Part shown: positions 51,066 to 63,442 of the stretch, one piece after another
How the letters are laid out: the number at the start of each line of letters is the position of its first letter
Position numbering within the stretch: the stretch's first letter is position 1
Assembly (NCBI GenBank): GCA_030760725.1
Contig: JASWHV010000007.1
Span: forward strand, 21,798,824-21,862,823
Reading direction: 5' to 3'
DNA length: 64,000 bases
Source of the DNA: Neostapfia colusana
Lineage: Eukaryota > Streptophyta > Magnoliopsida > Poales > Poaceae
The notes under the pieces: model-generated
What the model was told of the DNA's origin: nothing
The model's input: only the letters and a program-made list of their open reading frames with translations
Databases searched by the model: none
Position numbers and translations under genes: made by a program

Positions 51066-52396
51066 TGAAAGTGCATCTAGGCATCCCTTGTGGGTTTTGG
51101 TTGATTTATGACAAACAAATGAGACCCTAACAAAATTTTTGAGATGAGCACAGGTTCTTAAAGAAATTAGGAAGAAAGCGCAAAAAGAAAGGAGAATGAG
51201 GATCCAAATTGATAAGAGCTCAGGAGTTAAAAAAATTAGATTACTTACTATGAAGTGTTTTGGAGAAACACACCCCAAGAGCTCAAGTGAAAGAAATCAC
51301 ACTAACTACACAAAAATCAGCATGTGCGGACTAGTCCGATATCTACCGGACTAGTCCGATTTCTCTCTGACTAGAAAACGGACTATTCCGATATGGACCG
51401 GACTAGTCCGATTTTGTCTCTGGATAGACAACGGACTAATCCGCACTCTTACGGACTAGTCCGGTATTTCACAACACTTAGGGTCTTCCACACACCGCAC
51501 ACCGGACTAGTCCGGAGTCCACCACGGACTAGTCCGGACATCACAAACCCTAACGGTAACCTTTGGCAACCCTAGTATAAATAGAGGTGTATGACCATAC
51601 TGCCCCCACGCTCGACCCCCTGCACCGTCACACCTCCCAAGAGCCCAAAATTCACATCTCTCCACACATTCTAACCCAAAAAGGATCAAATCTTTGAGGA
51701 TTAGCAATCGATCAAAGGAGAGACTTATTCTACACATCTTGAGCTCTTGGGTTTGATCTCTCGCACACTCTTGTTCATTTATTGTTCATCTTTTGAGTGT
51801 GTTTGGTGGTAGTCATTCATTGTAATTCTTAGGGAGCCCTCAACCTGTGAGAAGGCCCCATGAACGATTTATTTGCCCTTTGTGATTAGTGGAATCGAAT
51901 TGGCCTCCGTGGCGATTCGACGAGGGTAGGGTTGGTGAAGACCTGGTCCTTCGTGGACTCCTCAACGTGGACGTAGATTTCCTTCGTGGAATCGAACCTC
52001 GGGATAAAACTTGTCGCTTGCTCTTGTTCATTTATTGTTCATCATATTCTAGGATTTACTTAATCTTGTGTAATTCACGTTGAAACATTAAAACTAAAGT
52101 TGATCTCTGTCATTCATTGTTTCACTGTTATAATACATCTAAGTTCCCAATTAATTTCCGCTGCATAGGGTACTAGAAGTGAAAATATTGATCAACCTTG
52201 ATCTTTCTAGTCCACGCATACCGGACTAGTCCGCACAGTACCGGACAAGTCTGATTTGTCTCTAACTCGAAAACGGACTAGTCCGCACTCTACCGGACTA
52301 GTCTGATTTCCCTGTATTTGATAAATCTATTAAGTGTTTCAGGGATTAAAAAAGAATCGAAAAGCCTATTCACCCCCCCCCTCTAGGCTACATTCA
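51066..52396 (+). repeat. S3 3' LTR
   Basis: 1,331 bp, partner of 41472-42797, with the palindrome array at 51325-51540, TATA (GTATAAATAG, about 51574) and end group at about 52220-52310. ACCAT follows. Confidence 0.93.
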
Positions 52397-52401
52397 ACCA
52401 T

Positions 52402-54515
52402 CTTTAGTTAAAGGGGATCTAGAGTTTAAAAATGCACTTACAGCATAATCAACTTTTTCTTTGTTAAACACTTCCCTTTTAGTTTGAGATTTTCCTTGGA
52501 CTACACTAAGTTGTTCCCTTAGGTTGGTTATCAATTTTGTACATTTGCAGCTTTTTATAGTTGATTTCTTAGCTAATTTAGGTGAATCTCTAGAGAATGA
52601 AGTACCAGACTAGAGACTCAAATTTTACTTCAAGTGATTTGTGAGTTTTTGCCGAACCATCAAGTTCGTCTTGAAGCATCACATTTGAGCTTTTGAGACT
52701 TGAACATGTCTCTTTGCAGGATGCAAGTTCTAATTCTAACTTTCTACATTTTTATTTTTTAAAGTTCTAGGAGTTCCTCTAGCTCACGGTTTTTGTCCTT
52801 TTCAACAACAAGTAATACTTCTTGCTTATCAAGAATTGTTTCCATATCAACTACTTGATTCATGAGGTTTTCCGTTTTAGCAATATTCTGTTTACTCATG
52901 CCTTTAAACATGAATTCTACATCGCTACCGCTACTATCATAGAGACTATCACTAGAAATAGACTTAGTGGAGGATATTGGGGTTAACTTGCGCTTTATCT
53001 CCTTGGCCATGAGAAAGTGTGTTTTTCTTTCCTCCAATCACCTCGGTTGGGTAAGAGCATCTTCTTGCTTGAGCACTTGTCAATGGCAATATTTGCCACT
53101 CCTTCATCTTCAGACGATGAGGTTTCATCATTTGAGTCCCATTATTCTCCTTTGTGAGAAGCTCCATGAAATTTCTTCTTCTTGAAGAATTTCTTGTCTT
53201 TAGCTTCTTTCTTTTTTTTTCTTGTCTTCATCGCCTTCCTTCTTCTCATGAGGACAGTTTGCAATGTAGTGGCCATATTTTCCACAGTTGTAGCAGGCTC
53301 GCTTTGTCTTTGACCTTATCTTGTCCTTGGATTTGCTCTCATAGATTGAGTTATTCTTCTTTCTCATCATTCTTTTGAATTTTCTTATGAAAAGGGCCAT
53401 TTCCTCATCATCCATAAAGCTCTCATCATCACTTCCCTCACTTGAGCTCTCTTCTTGCACTTCTTTGCCCTTTGACTTCTTGGATGCCTTGAGTGCAATA
53501 TCATGTCTTTTTGAAGAAGTGATCTTGTGCATCTCATTTATATGTTTGGCCTTTTTTTCATCATCTCATGGTTGACAAATTTTCCAAGGACTTCATCGGG
53601 AGTCATAGATTCAAAGTGAGGGTTCTCCCGAATCAAGGTGCAAAGGGTGAGGTTACGCACCGTGAATGCACTTATCGTCCTTTTGACCACTTCATGGCCA
53701 GTCTACTTTTTGCACCCAGAAGCTCGACTCTCGTTGATGAGTATCTTGAGTTGGTTGTACATCTCTTGGGGAGTCTCATTGTCTTCAATAGCAAATCTTC
53801 CAAGCTCCCCTTCAATCATCTCAATTTTGGCCTCATGGATGGATTTTGTGCCTTCATGTGCCACCTTGAGAGTGTCCCAAATATCCTTGGCAATTTCCAA
53901 CCCATCCACCTTGTGAAACTCTTCTTTTGACAACGATGAGATGATGACGGCTGCAACTTCAGCGTTGCGATGAATTTGTTGTTCTTGCTCTGGAGTGAGC
54001 TCTTCATCATCCTCCGGAATTTCTATTCATGTACAAACAACACTCCAAAGACTGGGGTTAAGTGAGATAAGGTGTAACTTCATGTTATGTCTCCACATCG
54101 TGTAGTTTGTACCATCAAGGTGAGGAGGCTTGTCGACAAGGATGGAAAGAAATTTTGAATTGTTATTTAAGCGTTCATAGTTAAAAGGATATCGGGAGTA
54201 GTCCTTGGGCTCCTCCTCCTCCTCCTCCTCCTTCTTCTACTTCTTCTTATTCTTCCTCCTCTTCTTCTTCTTCTCTTTCTTGTTGTCATCTTTTCTCTTC
54301 TTGAGCAACACCATGAGACGTTCCACTTCTTGGTCTTCATCACTTGAAGTGATAGGGTGTCTTCTTCGACCTGCATGCTTCTTGCTCATGAAAGGAGTGA
54401 CGGAATTTACTTCATCATCACTATCACTTGTGTGAGAGTGATGTGAGTCTTTCTTATCGCCCTTTCCTTTGGAGCCTAGGTTCTTGCCCTCATAGTAGGT
54501 GCTTGTCTCCCCCAT
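52402..54515 (-). pseudogene. S2 gag, N-terminal and middle part (broken)
   Basis: ATG at 54515 (MGETSTYYEGKNLGSKGKG) on the - strand. It reads DYSRYPFNYERLN, TMWRHNMKLHLISLNPSLW, FHKVDGLEIAKDIWDTLKVA, AKIEMIEGELGRFAIEDNET (53933-53703) and a kept zinc knuckle CYNCGKYGHYIANCP (about 53250-53295). After frame changes the coiled-coil region (LMNQVVDMETILDKQEVLLV, 53037-52759) follows, with heavy decay to the S3 insertion. Stops lie near 54237, 54030 and 53700. The intact CCHC contrasts with S1 and S3. Confidence 0.85.
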
Positions 54516-54554
54516 TACCTCTTCGGGCGGTTAAGCACTTAAATGAAGAGTTAT

Positions 54555-54567
54555 GCTCTGATACCAA
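54555..54567 (-). promoter_or_regulatory. S2 primer binding site
   Basis: The - strand reads TTGGTATCAGAGC immediately after the 5' LTR; matches the initiator-Met tRNA 3' end. Confidence 0.9.
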
Positions 54568-54568
54568 T

Positions 54569-56345
54569 TGAAAGTTGCCTAGAGAGGGGTGAATAGGCTA
54601 ATTAAAGTTTAAAGCACAATTATCAACTAACTTGTTCTGTCAGGTTCGGACAAGTCCGACATTTTCGGATAAGTCTAGTGAAATCAGACTTGTCCGAAGT
54701 CAGTCGCAGCGGAAATAAAACTAACTAGTTCTAGACCAAGTGTATGAGTGATATGGTCTAGAAATAGCTCTTAAACAAGACTAGCAATCTATTAAGCAAG
54801 TTTGATGATCTAAATAGTGAAGTAGTTCAATGCTAGGGTTTGATTAATTACAAGCAAAAGCAATGATATGAAAATTGAAGAACAAGTAAATGAGCACAAG
54901 TGAACATGAGTATTTGTTTACCGAAGTTCGATTCCACACAGAAATCTATGTCTCCATTGAGGTGTCCACAAAGGATCGGGTCTCTTTCAACCCTAACCCT
55001 CACCAAGTGATCACAAAGATCAAACTTGGTTGTTCCACTATCAACTCAAAAGTGATTACAAACTTCCCGGGTCTCACCACAAGCTAAGAGTCACCGGCGA
55101 CACCTAGCCGCCTAGGAACAAAGCTCCAAGAGTAATAGACACAAACCATGCAGCTTGACGGTGTACAACATAGCAAGCTCAACCCTAGGATTTCTTCTTC
55201 TTGAATGTCCTCACAAGGCCTCAAATCCTCACAAGATTCAAGAATGAAAGCTAGAGGGTGTGAGAGAGATCTAAGAATGCTCAAGAACACTTATGAAAGG
55301 TCTAGGGTTGATCTTACTTCAAATGGGGACGAGGTCCCTCCTTTTATAGGGCTCCCCAAAATATGACCGTTGCGAACCACTAAAGTTCGGACATGTCCGA
55401 AGTTGTGGACCATTAACGGTAAAATGGCATCCTCAACTAACACTAATTCAGACAATCCCATTGATTCCACTTGGGACATGTCCGACAAATTTCGGATATG
55501 TCTGAACATAAACAGAAGGTACATCTCCGAACTTCTCTAACATGTCCGACCTTCTGTACTTAGGAATTTTCATAAATCCTAGACTTCGGACATGTACGAA
55601 ATTCTTTGGATATGTGCGAACCTGAACAGAAGGTACATATCTAAACTTCTCTGACATGTCCGACCTTCTGGACTTAGGAATTTTTAGAAACCCTAGACTT
55701 CACACATGTCCAAAATTCTTCAGATATGTCAGAACCTAAACAGAAGATACATCTCTGAACTTCTCTGACATGTCCGACCTTTTGGACTTGGGATTTTTCA
55801 GAAACCCTAGACTTTGGACATGTCTGAAATTCTTCAGATATGTCCGAACCTAAACAGAAGATACATCTTTGAACTTCTCTGACATGTTCAACCTTCTGGA
55901 GTTAGGATTTTTCAGAAACCCTAGACTTCGGACGTGTTCGAAATTCTTCGGATATGTCCAAACCTAAATAGAAGCTACTTCTCCGAAACCTTCGGACATG
56001 TCCAAGTCTATACAGAGAGTACTTTTCCAAATTTCTCTGACATGTCCGAGGTTTTTGACCTAACAACTCTTTTCTACACTAAGGGTTGTTTTTGTGGGAT
56101 TGAGCTTGTTGTTCTTTGTTGCGTGTCGTGTCCCTCTTAATAGTGTGGCGTTCTTACACTCAAGAAAAATAGAAACCCTAATTCTATTGTGTAGCTTCAT
56201 GCCGCCTTCTTCATTTCCCTTTTTCAAAAACCCTTAATCTCTTATTGACATCCACCTATCGCACATGCTCATTCAAATTCATTAGCATTTTAATTGTTCG
56301 TCATCAATCCTCCAAAACCCGCACGGGGACCTAGTTGCACTTTCA
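54569..56345 (-). repeat. S2 5' LTR (right side), with 114-bp tandem repeats
   Basis: 1,777 bp, partner of 33248-35047. The same 114-bp period is seen (landmarks at about 55518, 55632, 55746, 55860 and 55974), and TATA CTATAAAAGG on the - strand at about 55340-55349. Many CGGACATGTCCG sites carry single-base changes. Confidence 0.92.
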
Positions 56346-56350
56346 GACGG

Positions 56351-57439
56351 ACTAGTCCATGGATAATGTGTCTGAGCTCTTCATGAGCTAAGTCCTAAAG
56401 AACCGGACTAGTCCTCCTTGTGAGGTCGGGCTAGTCCGCAGAATCAGACTAGTCCATTCCCAACAGGAATAAGAGGTTCTGTGTGAGATCGGACTAGTCC
56501 TCGGTGAGTTAGACTAGTATGTTTGAAACTTGCAAATAGCTGCAGGGACTAAGTCCTGGATGGTCGGACTTGTCCGCCCCTTAAGGTTGGACTAATTCGG
56601 TGGACCAGATTTGTCCATTCTAAACCGGAACAAGAGTTTCAGTTTGAGATCAGACTAGTCCGTTGTGGATTGGACAAGTCCGTAGTGCTGTGATAATTTG
56701 AATTCAAAAGGAGGCGGGTGACCATTTAGTTGGTAGAATATGACTATTTAGTAGGTGAAGAGTGATGTCACCGGTCCCCGCAAGCCGGACTAGTCCGGGA
56801 ATAAAGGTTGGACTAGTCCGGACCTTTTCTGGTGGCAATGGCTAGCTCCCAGGACCTCTATAAAAAGGGGATGCCCGGGCCTCAAAGCAAAGAGACAAGA
56901 ACCCTAACGCCGAAATAGCCTTCCTAGAGCTTTTCTAGTGCCCTTTCTTCAATTCTTGGAGCCCTAAGAGCGATTCTTGAGGGTTTGGGAGTTTTTGGGA
57001 AGAGGAAAAGAAGGGGAGTGATCAGCATTGAGCTCTTGGTTGATTCTCTCGCACTGAGTGGGAAGTGTGTTGATGAGGGTACTGATTTGTATGTGCTTTG
57101 AGCTGAGATCTTGTGGGAGCCTCAAGTTGTGAGTTGCCCCACGAATTGTTGTGAAGTCTTTGTGATATAGTGGAAGAACAAGCCAACCTTTGTGGTGGCT
57201 TGGTGAGGAAAAGGTTGAGAGCAACTTGTTCCTTTGTGGACCCCTCAACGTGGACGTAGGCTTCTTTGCGAAGCTGAACCACGGGATAAATCTCGTGTTC
57301 TTGTTCTTGAGTTAAATTTCTTTGTGAACAGACTAGTCCGCCCTCGGGACTGGACTAGACCACACTCTGTGAACTGATCAGTTTTGTTAAGGTGTATTTC
57401 ATATTTTTCGCCTATTCACCCCCCTCTAGGCAACTTTCA
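56351..57439 (+). repeat. S1 5' LTR, right part
   Basis: It continues 33247 after S2. Palindromes CGGACTAGTCC and variants are spread over 56346-56835 (about a dozen), followed by TATA (TCTATAAAAAGG, about 56857) and an end group at about 57330-57365. It ends CTCTAGGCAACTTTCA, and TTGGTATCAGAGCC (primer site, 57441-57454) follows. Confidence 0.9.
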
Positions 57440-57489
57440 ATTGGTATCAGAGCCTAACTCTCTTAAAATCTTAACCGCTTGTAGAAGAG

Positions 57490-59887
57490 ATGGGGGAAAC
57501 CGGCAAGAAGGACTTACCGCCCGTCGACACCACCGGTGCCGGCGAGAACAACACCCACAGCAATGAAGAGCCTAAGTTCTCACCTCACAAGGCTGTCAAC
57601 CCAAACAAGGACATGCCAAGGTTCCCTCCCTTCGACTTGGAGATCGATGACAAAGATGAAGAAGTGAAGCATCTTGCAGATCTTCTTCAAAGAGAAAAAG
57701 GTGAAGCTAGAAGGAGGAGACTTGAGAAAGAAAAGAAACTCAAGAAGCCCGAAGAGGACTACACTCGATATCCTTTTAATTATGAGCGCTTAAATTCACA
57801 TACAAATTATTTATCTATTCCCTTAGGCAAACCTCCACATTTTGATAGGATCAACTATACAATGTGGAAACACAACATGAAATTGCACCTTATTTCTCTC
57901 AACCCTGCAATTTGGCACATTTTTTGCACAGGTGTATGATATCCCCGTGGATGATGAAGAGCTTACACCGGAGCAAGAACAACTCATCCACCGCAATGCT
58001 CAAGCGACGGTCATGCTCAACTCTTCCTTGAGCCAAGAAGAATTCAACAAGGTGGATGGGTTGGAACAAGCCAAAGAAATATGGGATACACTCAAAATTG
58101 CACATGAAGGCAACCGCTCTGTCTGAGAAGCAAAGATTGAGATGATTGAGGGGGAGCTTGGGAGATTTGCCATGAAATATGACAAGACCCCTCAAGAGAT
58201 GTACAACCGACTCAAGACTGTCATAAACAAGAGTCAAGTGTATGGTTGTAAGAAGTGGACAGATCATGAAGTAGTCAAAAGGATGATAAGAGCCTTCATG
58301 CCTCGCAATGTGACACTTTGCACCCTCATCCGAGAGAGTCCAAACTTCCACAAAATGACTCCGGATGAGGTGCTTGGCAAAATTATCAATCATGAGATGA
58401 TGGAAATGGAAGCACGCCACGTCAACGATCTTGCCAAAGTTACATCCACTAAGAAAAAAGGGAATTTCTCTCAAAGCATCACCCAAGGCCAAGAATAAAG
58501 AGGTACAAGTCTCAAGTGATAATGAGGAAAGTGAAAAAGAAAGCACCGATACGTATGATGAGGAGTTAGTCTTCTTCATCAAGAAATTCAAAAGAATGAT
58601 GAAGAAAAGAAGAGGACCAAGCTATGAGAGAAGAGGCAAGGACAAAAGCAAGTCAAGAACCAAGAAAGCTTGCTACAATTGCGACGAGTATGGGTATTAC
58701 ATCGTTAATTGCCCATACAAAAGGGAAGAAGACAAGAAGAAGAGGAACAAGGATGAAAAGTCGCAAGAGAAGAGGATATTCAAGAAGAAGAAGGCACATG
58801 GGCACGCTCATGTTGGCAAAGAATGGGGCTCCAATGATGAGTCCTCTTCCGATGATGAAGCGAAGGTGGCAACCGTCGCCATCAAGAAGCCAACAATGAA
58901 GAAGACTCCCCTGCCTAACAAGGGAGAATGAAAGAGCTCAAACCACACATGTCTCATGGCAAAGGAGGGAAAGCGAAAGGTAAAAACTAAACTCTCCTTG
59001 CGTTCTATTAAAGATGAAGATTTTGATAGTGATAGTGAAAATGAATATATGTTTGAAGGATTGAGTAAAAATGCCCTAATTAAAATGGAAAAGATCTTTG
59101 ATAAAATTTTAGATAAAGAGAAACTTCTTGAGAGACAAGATGACTTACTTATAGAGGATAAGCAAAAGAATCTTGACCGTTACGAGCTCCTCGAGCTTGA
59201 GAAGGAGAAAAACATGTCACTTGAACTTGAACTTGCGGAATGCAATGAGACCTCTTCGTGTCTCAAGAGTTTGAATGTTGTGCTCCAAGATGAGCTTGTG
59301 AGTTTGAACAAAGCTCACAAGAATCTTGAAGTACAATTCGCAACTCTCAAGTCAAGTGTTATGTCTTCCGCCTCAACAAGCTCAAACTTGTCTAATTTAG
59401 AGTTAAACACTAAAATCTGTAAATGTGCAAAACTTGAACCTAATTTAAGAAAGAGCTTAACATGGCAAAGAGCAAGAGTACACCTAAGAATGACATCTTT
59501 GACAAGGTGAAGATTAAGTATGCACGTAGTGCATACTCGATTGTAAGGTCTCCCTTGATCAAAGATGGTCTTGGTTATTCAAGGAAAGCAAAGCAAAATA
59601 CAAATATCCCTAAGAATGACAAGATGCATATTGCCTTTGTCAAGGAAGGATCATACCAAACTATAAATGAATGTCATATCTCTACTTCTACTAAAATGAC
59701 AAAATTTGGTAAATGTACTAAAGATGCTAATAGTGCTAAGAATAACAACCTAACATTATTCCATGATTTTAATGCATCTTATGTACTAATGAAAAGCAAA
59801 TTTGGGTATGTCTATGCAAAATATGTTCGACCACTCGGCAAGAGCCCAAACCCTTGTATATGGGTACCCAAAAACAAGTTGGAGTAG
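57490..59887 (+). pseudogene. S1 gag (broken)
   Basis: ATG at 57490 (MGETGKKDLPPVDTTG). It reads FPPFDLEIDDKDEEVKHLAD, DYTRYPFNYERLNSHTNYL, MWKHNMKLHLISLNPAIWH, a shift at about 57930, then EEFNKVDGLEQAKEIWDTLK, TGA at 58124-58126, AKIEMIEGELGRFAMKYDKT and NVTLCTLIRESPNFHKMTPD. After another shift near 58470 comes the zinc knuckle CYNCDEYGYYIVNC (His position is Tyr), then IFKKKKAHGHAHVGK, a coiled coil (LIKMEKIFDKILDKEKLLER, LELEKEKNMSLELELAECNE; 58956-59510) and the end YVRPLGKSPNPCIWVPKNK. Confidence 0.85.
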
Positions 59888-62451
59888 TTCATCCCGCCAA
59901 GAATGTGATGACGACAACAAAACCGCTAGAGATGCTTCACATGGACCTCTTTGGTCCTAATGCTTACATAAGCATTGGCGGTAATAAATATGGTCAGGTT
60001 ATTGTCGATGATTTATCTCGCTTCACTTGGGTATTTTTCTTGCATGATAAGGGTGAAACTCAAGGTGTCCTCAAGAGTTTCTTGAGGAGAGCTCAAAATG
60101 AGTTCTGTTTGAGAATCAAGAAGATAAGAAGCGACAACAACACCGAATTCTAGAACACCCAAGTAGAAGAGTACTTGGACGAGGAGGGCATCAAGAATGA
60201 GTTTTTGGCACCTTACACACCCGAACAAAATGGGATGGCCGAAAGGAAGAACCGAACTCTAATAGAGATGTCAAGAACAATGCTTGATGAGTACAAAACA
60301 TCTGACCGGTTTTGGGCGGAAGCGGTTAACACCGCTTGCCATGCCACAAACCGTCTCTACCTCCATCGTCTCTTGAAGAAGACTCCCTATGAACTCCTAA
60401 CGAGTAACAAACCAAATATCACCTACTTTAGAGTCTTTGGTAGCAAGTGCTATATTCTTAACAAGAAACCTCTAGTTTCGAAATTTGCCTTGAAATCCAA
60501 TGAAGGGTTCTTGCTTGGTTATGATTCAAACACTTACGCCTATCGTGTATTCAACAAAACCTCTGGTTGTGTTGAAATCGCACGTGACGTAGTGTTTGAT
60601 GAAACTAATGGCTCCCAAAGGGAGCAAGTTGATCAATGTGCACTAGATGAAGAAGAGGCACCTTGTATAGCATTAAGGAGGATGACACTTGGTGACATAC
60701 GACCACAAGAGCTACAAGACCCAAGTGACCCATCCTCGTCACAAGAAGTGACCCAAACACAAGATCAAGCAGAAGATCCCCTATATGACAAGATCAAGAT
60801 CACCATGTTCAAGACATCGAAGGCCACGATGGTGATAGCGATCAAGGGGGAGATAAAGAGGAAGAAGAAGTTCACTCAAGACCAAGTGTGCCACACCCTA
60901 GAGTCCATCAATGTGTACAACGGGATCATCCTGTTGACAATATACTTGGAGATATCTCCAAGGGGATAATGACTCACTCTCGTATGGCTAACTTTTGTGT
61001 TCACTACTCTTTTGTGTCTTCTTTGGAGCCTTTCAAAGTTGAAGATGCCCTTCGAGATCCGGATTGGGTGATGGCGATGCAAGAGGGGCTCAACAACTTC
61101 AAAAGAATAAAGTGTGGGAGCTTATGGAAAGACCAAATGCAAATGTAGTAGGCACCAAGTGGGTCTTTCGCAACAAGCAAAATGAGCATGGAGTAGTGAC
61201 AAGAAACAAGGATAGACTTATGGCCATGGGATACTCACAAGTCGAAGGTTTAGACTTCGACGAAACCATTGCTCCCGTAGCTAGACTTGAATCAATTCAT
61301 ATATTATCAGCCTATGCTACTCACAATGATTTCAAGTTATATCAAATGGACGTGAAAAGCGTCTTCATCAATGGACCGATCAAGGAGGAAGTGTATGAGT
61401 GTCTAGAGATTTTCTTATTGACAATGGTTTTAGGATAGGAAAGGCCGACTATACACTTTTCATGAAAAACTTGGACAATGACTTATTTGTATGCCAAATT
61501 TATGTCGATGACATAATATTTGGTGCTACTAATAATTTTTTTTGTGAAGAATTTAGCAAAATCATGACGGAGAGGTTTGACATGTCGATGATGGGAGAAT
61601 TGAAGTTCTTCCTAGGTTTTCAAGTGAAACAACTCAAGGAAGGCACTTTCATATGTCAAACAAAGTACACTCAAGACATACTTAATAAGTTTGACATGGA
61701 GAAGCCCAAACCCATCGAAACGCCAATGGTGACAAATGGACACCTCGACCTCAATCAAGACAGCCCTAGCGTGGATCAAAAGATATACCATTCCATGATT
61801 GGATCCCTTCTTTATCTGTGCATCTAGACCTGGTATTATGTTAAGTGTATGCGTGTGTTCAAGGTTCCAAGTCGCGCCTAAAGAGTGTCATCTAACAGCC
61901 GTAAAGAAAATCTTGCGCTATCTAGTCCATACACCTAACCTAGGGTTGTGGTATTCTAAAGGGTCCAAATTCAATCTCATCAGATACTCCAATGTTGATT
62001 ATGCCGGATGCAAAATGGATAGGAAAATTACCTCGGGCACCTGTCGATTTTTGGGCAGGTCCCTAATGTCATGGTCATCCAAGAAACAAAATTTCATTTC
62101 CCTATCCACAGCCAAAGTGGAGTACGTTGCAGTCGGGAGTTATTGTTCACAACTTCTTTGTATGGGACAAACTATAAGAGACTATGGTCTCAATATGAAC
62201 CATATTCCACTCCTATGCGACAATGAGAGTGCTATTAAGATTGGCCATAACCCTGTTGAACACTCTAGGACCAAACACATTGATATACGACATCATTTAC
62301 TGAGAGATCACTCAATAAAGGGGGATATAGTCATTTCACATGTTAGAACTGAAAAACAACTAGCCTATATCTTCACCAAGCTACTAGATGAAAAAGCTTT
62401 TGCAAACTTAGGAATGAACTAAATATCCTTGACTCTCGGAATGTGGCTTGA
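59880..62451 (+). pseudogene. S1 pol lacking protease and part of RT
   Basis: Gag sequence (WVPKNK) runs straight into the integrase N-part (QVGVVHPAKNVMTTTKPLEM): the protease and pre-integrase region present in S2 and S3 are deleted. The integrase core follows (LHMDLFGPNAYISIGGNKYG, IRSDNNTEF, a TAG at about 60151, GMAERKNRTLIEMSRTMLDE; 60175-60700), then RT (RNKQNEHGVVTRNKDRLMA, YQMDVKSVFINGPIKEEVYE). A second deletion removes the LYGLKQAPRAWY region near 61398. YVDDIIFGATN (about 61500), FFLGFQVKQLKEG and RNase H (YSNVDYAGCKMDRKITSGT) follow to 62451. It cannot support its own movement. Confidence 0.86.
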
Positions 62452-63097
62452 GATGTTGCACATTTGTTTGTTACTTGTCTAATTTCTTCAAAACTGAGCA
62501 TGTTTTTACAAAAATTGTCTCTCTCAATTTTCTATTAAATTATTTTCGATTATCATCTCCTTGAGTCATGGCCATTGTATGATTGTTTGTGTGCTCTACT
62601 AGCCAAGTTCATTGAGAATACTTGTGAAAAATTAGTCTATATGGATCATTCTCTGCATATCTCTTCATATATATGAGAGTGTAGTGCCAAGGGCCGGACT
62701 AATCCGCCCGAGTGGCCGCACAAGTCTGGAGCACTAGACAAGTCCGACTAGGTTTAAACAAGTCTATATCGGACTAGTCCGTTCCTTACCGGACTAGTCC
62801 GCACATTCAGACCAGTGCTGACTTGGTCCGGCAACCGGACTTGTCCGGTATCTACGACCGGACTAGTCCGTACAGTTGGCACTTAACCCAACCGCCAGAT
62901 GCCGAGACCCCCCACTTCACTCATAACACATCTCGACATGCGCTAGTGCTCAAAACTCGCTCCATTGGCGGTTTTTGAGAATTTCCACAAAAAACTTCAA
63001 AGGATCCGAGTCCTCTACCCCTTGGGACCTCGGGAAGTCAATCTTCAGACTTCTCCGCACTTCAATCCAGCGATTTCATCGGATTTGAACAATCAAG
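62452..63097 (+). promoter_or_regulatory. S1 ORF3 leader: TATA-like tract and palindromes
   Basis: CATATATATGAGAG (62666-62679) is followed by CGGACTAGTCCG-type sites over 62695-62875, then a leader to the donor at 63098. Same order as in S3. No gene is seen. Confidence 0.55.
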
Positions 63098-63441
63098 GTG
63101 CGTTCTTGGGGCAAAACCTAATCTCTTCAAATCTATCGATTCTAGGATGTTTCTCCCATAAACTAGGATGTCTAGTGCTTCATAACCTTCATGCGATTCC
63201 TCCCTAGGATTATTGTAAACTATTGATTGGATTTGCAGAAAATTCGCATAGTTGGGGTTAGTAGTCCGGACTAGTCCGGACAAAAGGCGGACAAGTCCGT
63301 TCCTGACCGGACTAGTCCAGTTAGGGACTGGACAAGTCCGGCCAAATCTTGAAGTTAACCCCTAACTTAGTGTTTTTGCTGCACCTCTATCGCGATAATC
63401 TTTTGTTCTCAACTCATATCTTTGCTCATTTGTTTTTCCAG
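63098..63441 (+). promoter_or_regulatory. S1 candidate ORF3 leader intron (344 nt)
   Basis: AATCAAG is followed by GTGCGTTC (donor at 63098) and the segment ends TTGTTTTTCCAG (acceptor at 63441), one nt before the ORF3 ATG. Palindromes lie inside at about 63262-63350 (GTCCGGACTAGTCCGGA, ACCGGACTAGTCCAG). Confidence 0.7.
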
Positions 63442-63442
63442 C

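Larger units (their letters stand above)
41472..52396 (+). mobile_element. S3: innermost Sirevirus-like element (10.9 kb), complete with both LTRs
   Basis: The LTRs at 41472-42797 and 51066-52396 begin TGAAAGTGCATCTAGGCATCC and end CTCTAGGCTACATTCA. The target duplication ACCAT stands at 41467-41471 and 52397-52401, inside S2 gag. The primer site is TGGTATCAGAG (800-810 of the 42000s, i.e. 42800-42810) and the polypurine tract AAAAAGAGGGAGAT precedes 51066. Order: gag 42849-45022, pol 45031-48132, ORF3 leader, ORF3 49048-50607. I count on the order of 60 LTR differences by eye, so it is not recent although innermost. Gag and pol are broken; ORF3 is intact. Confidence 0.94.
33248..56345 (-). 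mobile_element. S2: middle Sirevirus-like element, split by S3
   Basis: The LTRs at 33248-35047 (3') and 54569-56345 (5') begin TGAAAGTGCA and end GCAACTTTCA on the - strand. The target duplication GACGG stands at 33243-33247 and 56346-56350. The primer site is at 54555-54567 and the polypurine tract (AAAAAGGGGGAGAT) abuts 35047. Coding order on the - strand: gag 54515 to about 52400, S3 insertion (TSD ACCAT), gag end 41466 to about 41140, protease to RNase H 41130 to about 37980, ORF3 leader, ORF3 36968 to 35520. Without S3 it is about 12.2 kb. It carries CGGACATGTCCG palindromes where S1 and S3 have CGGACTAGTCCG. Confidence 0.92.
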
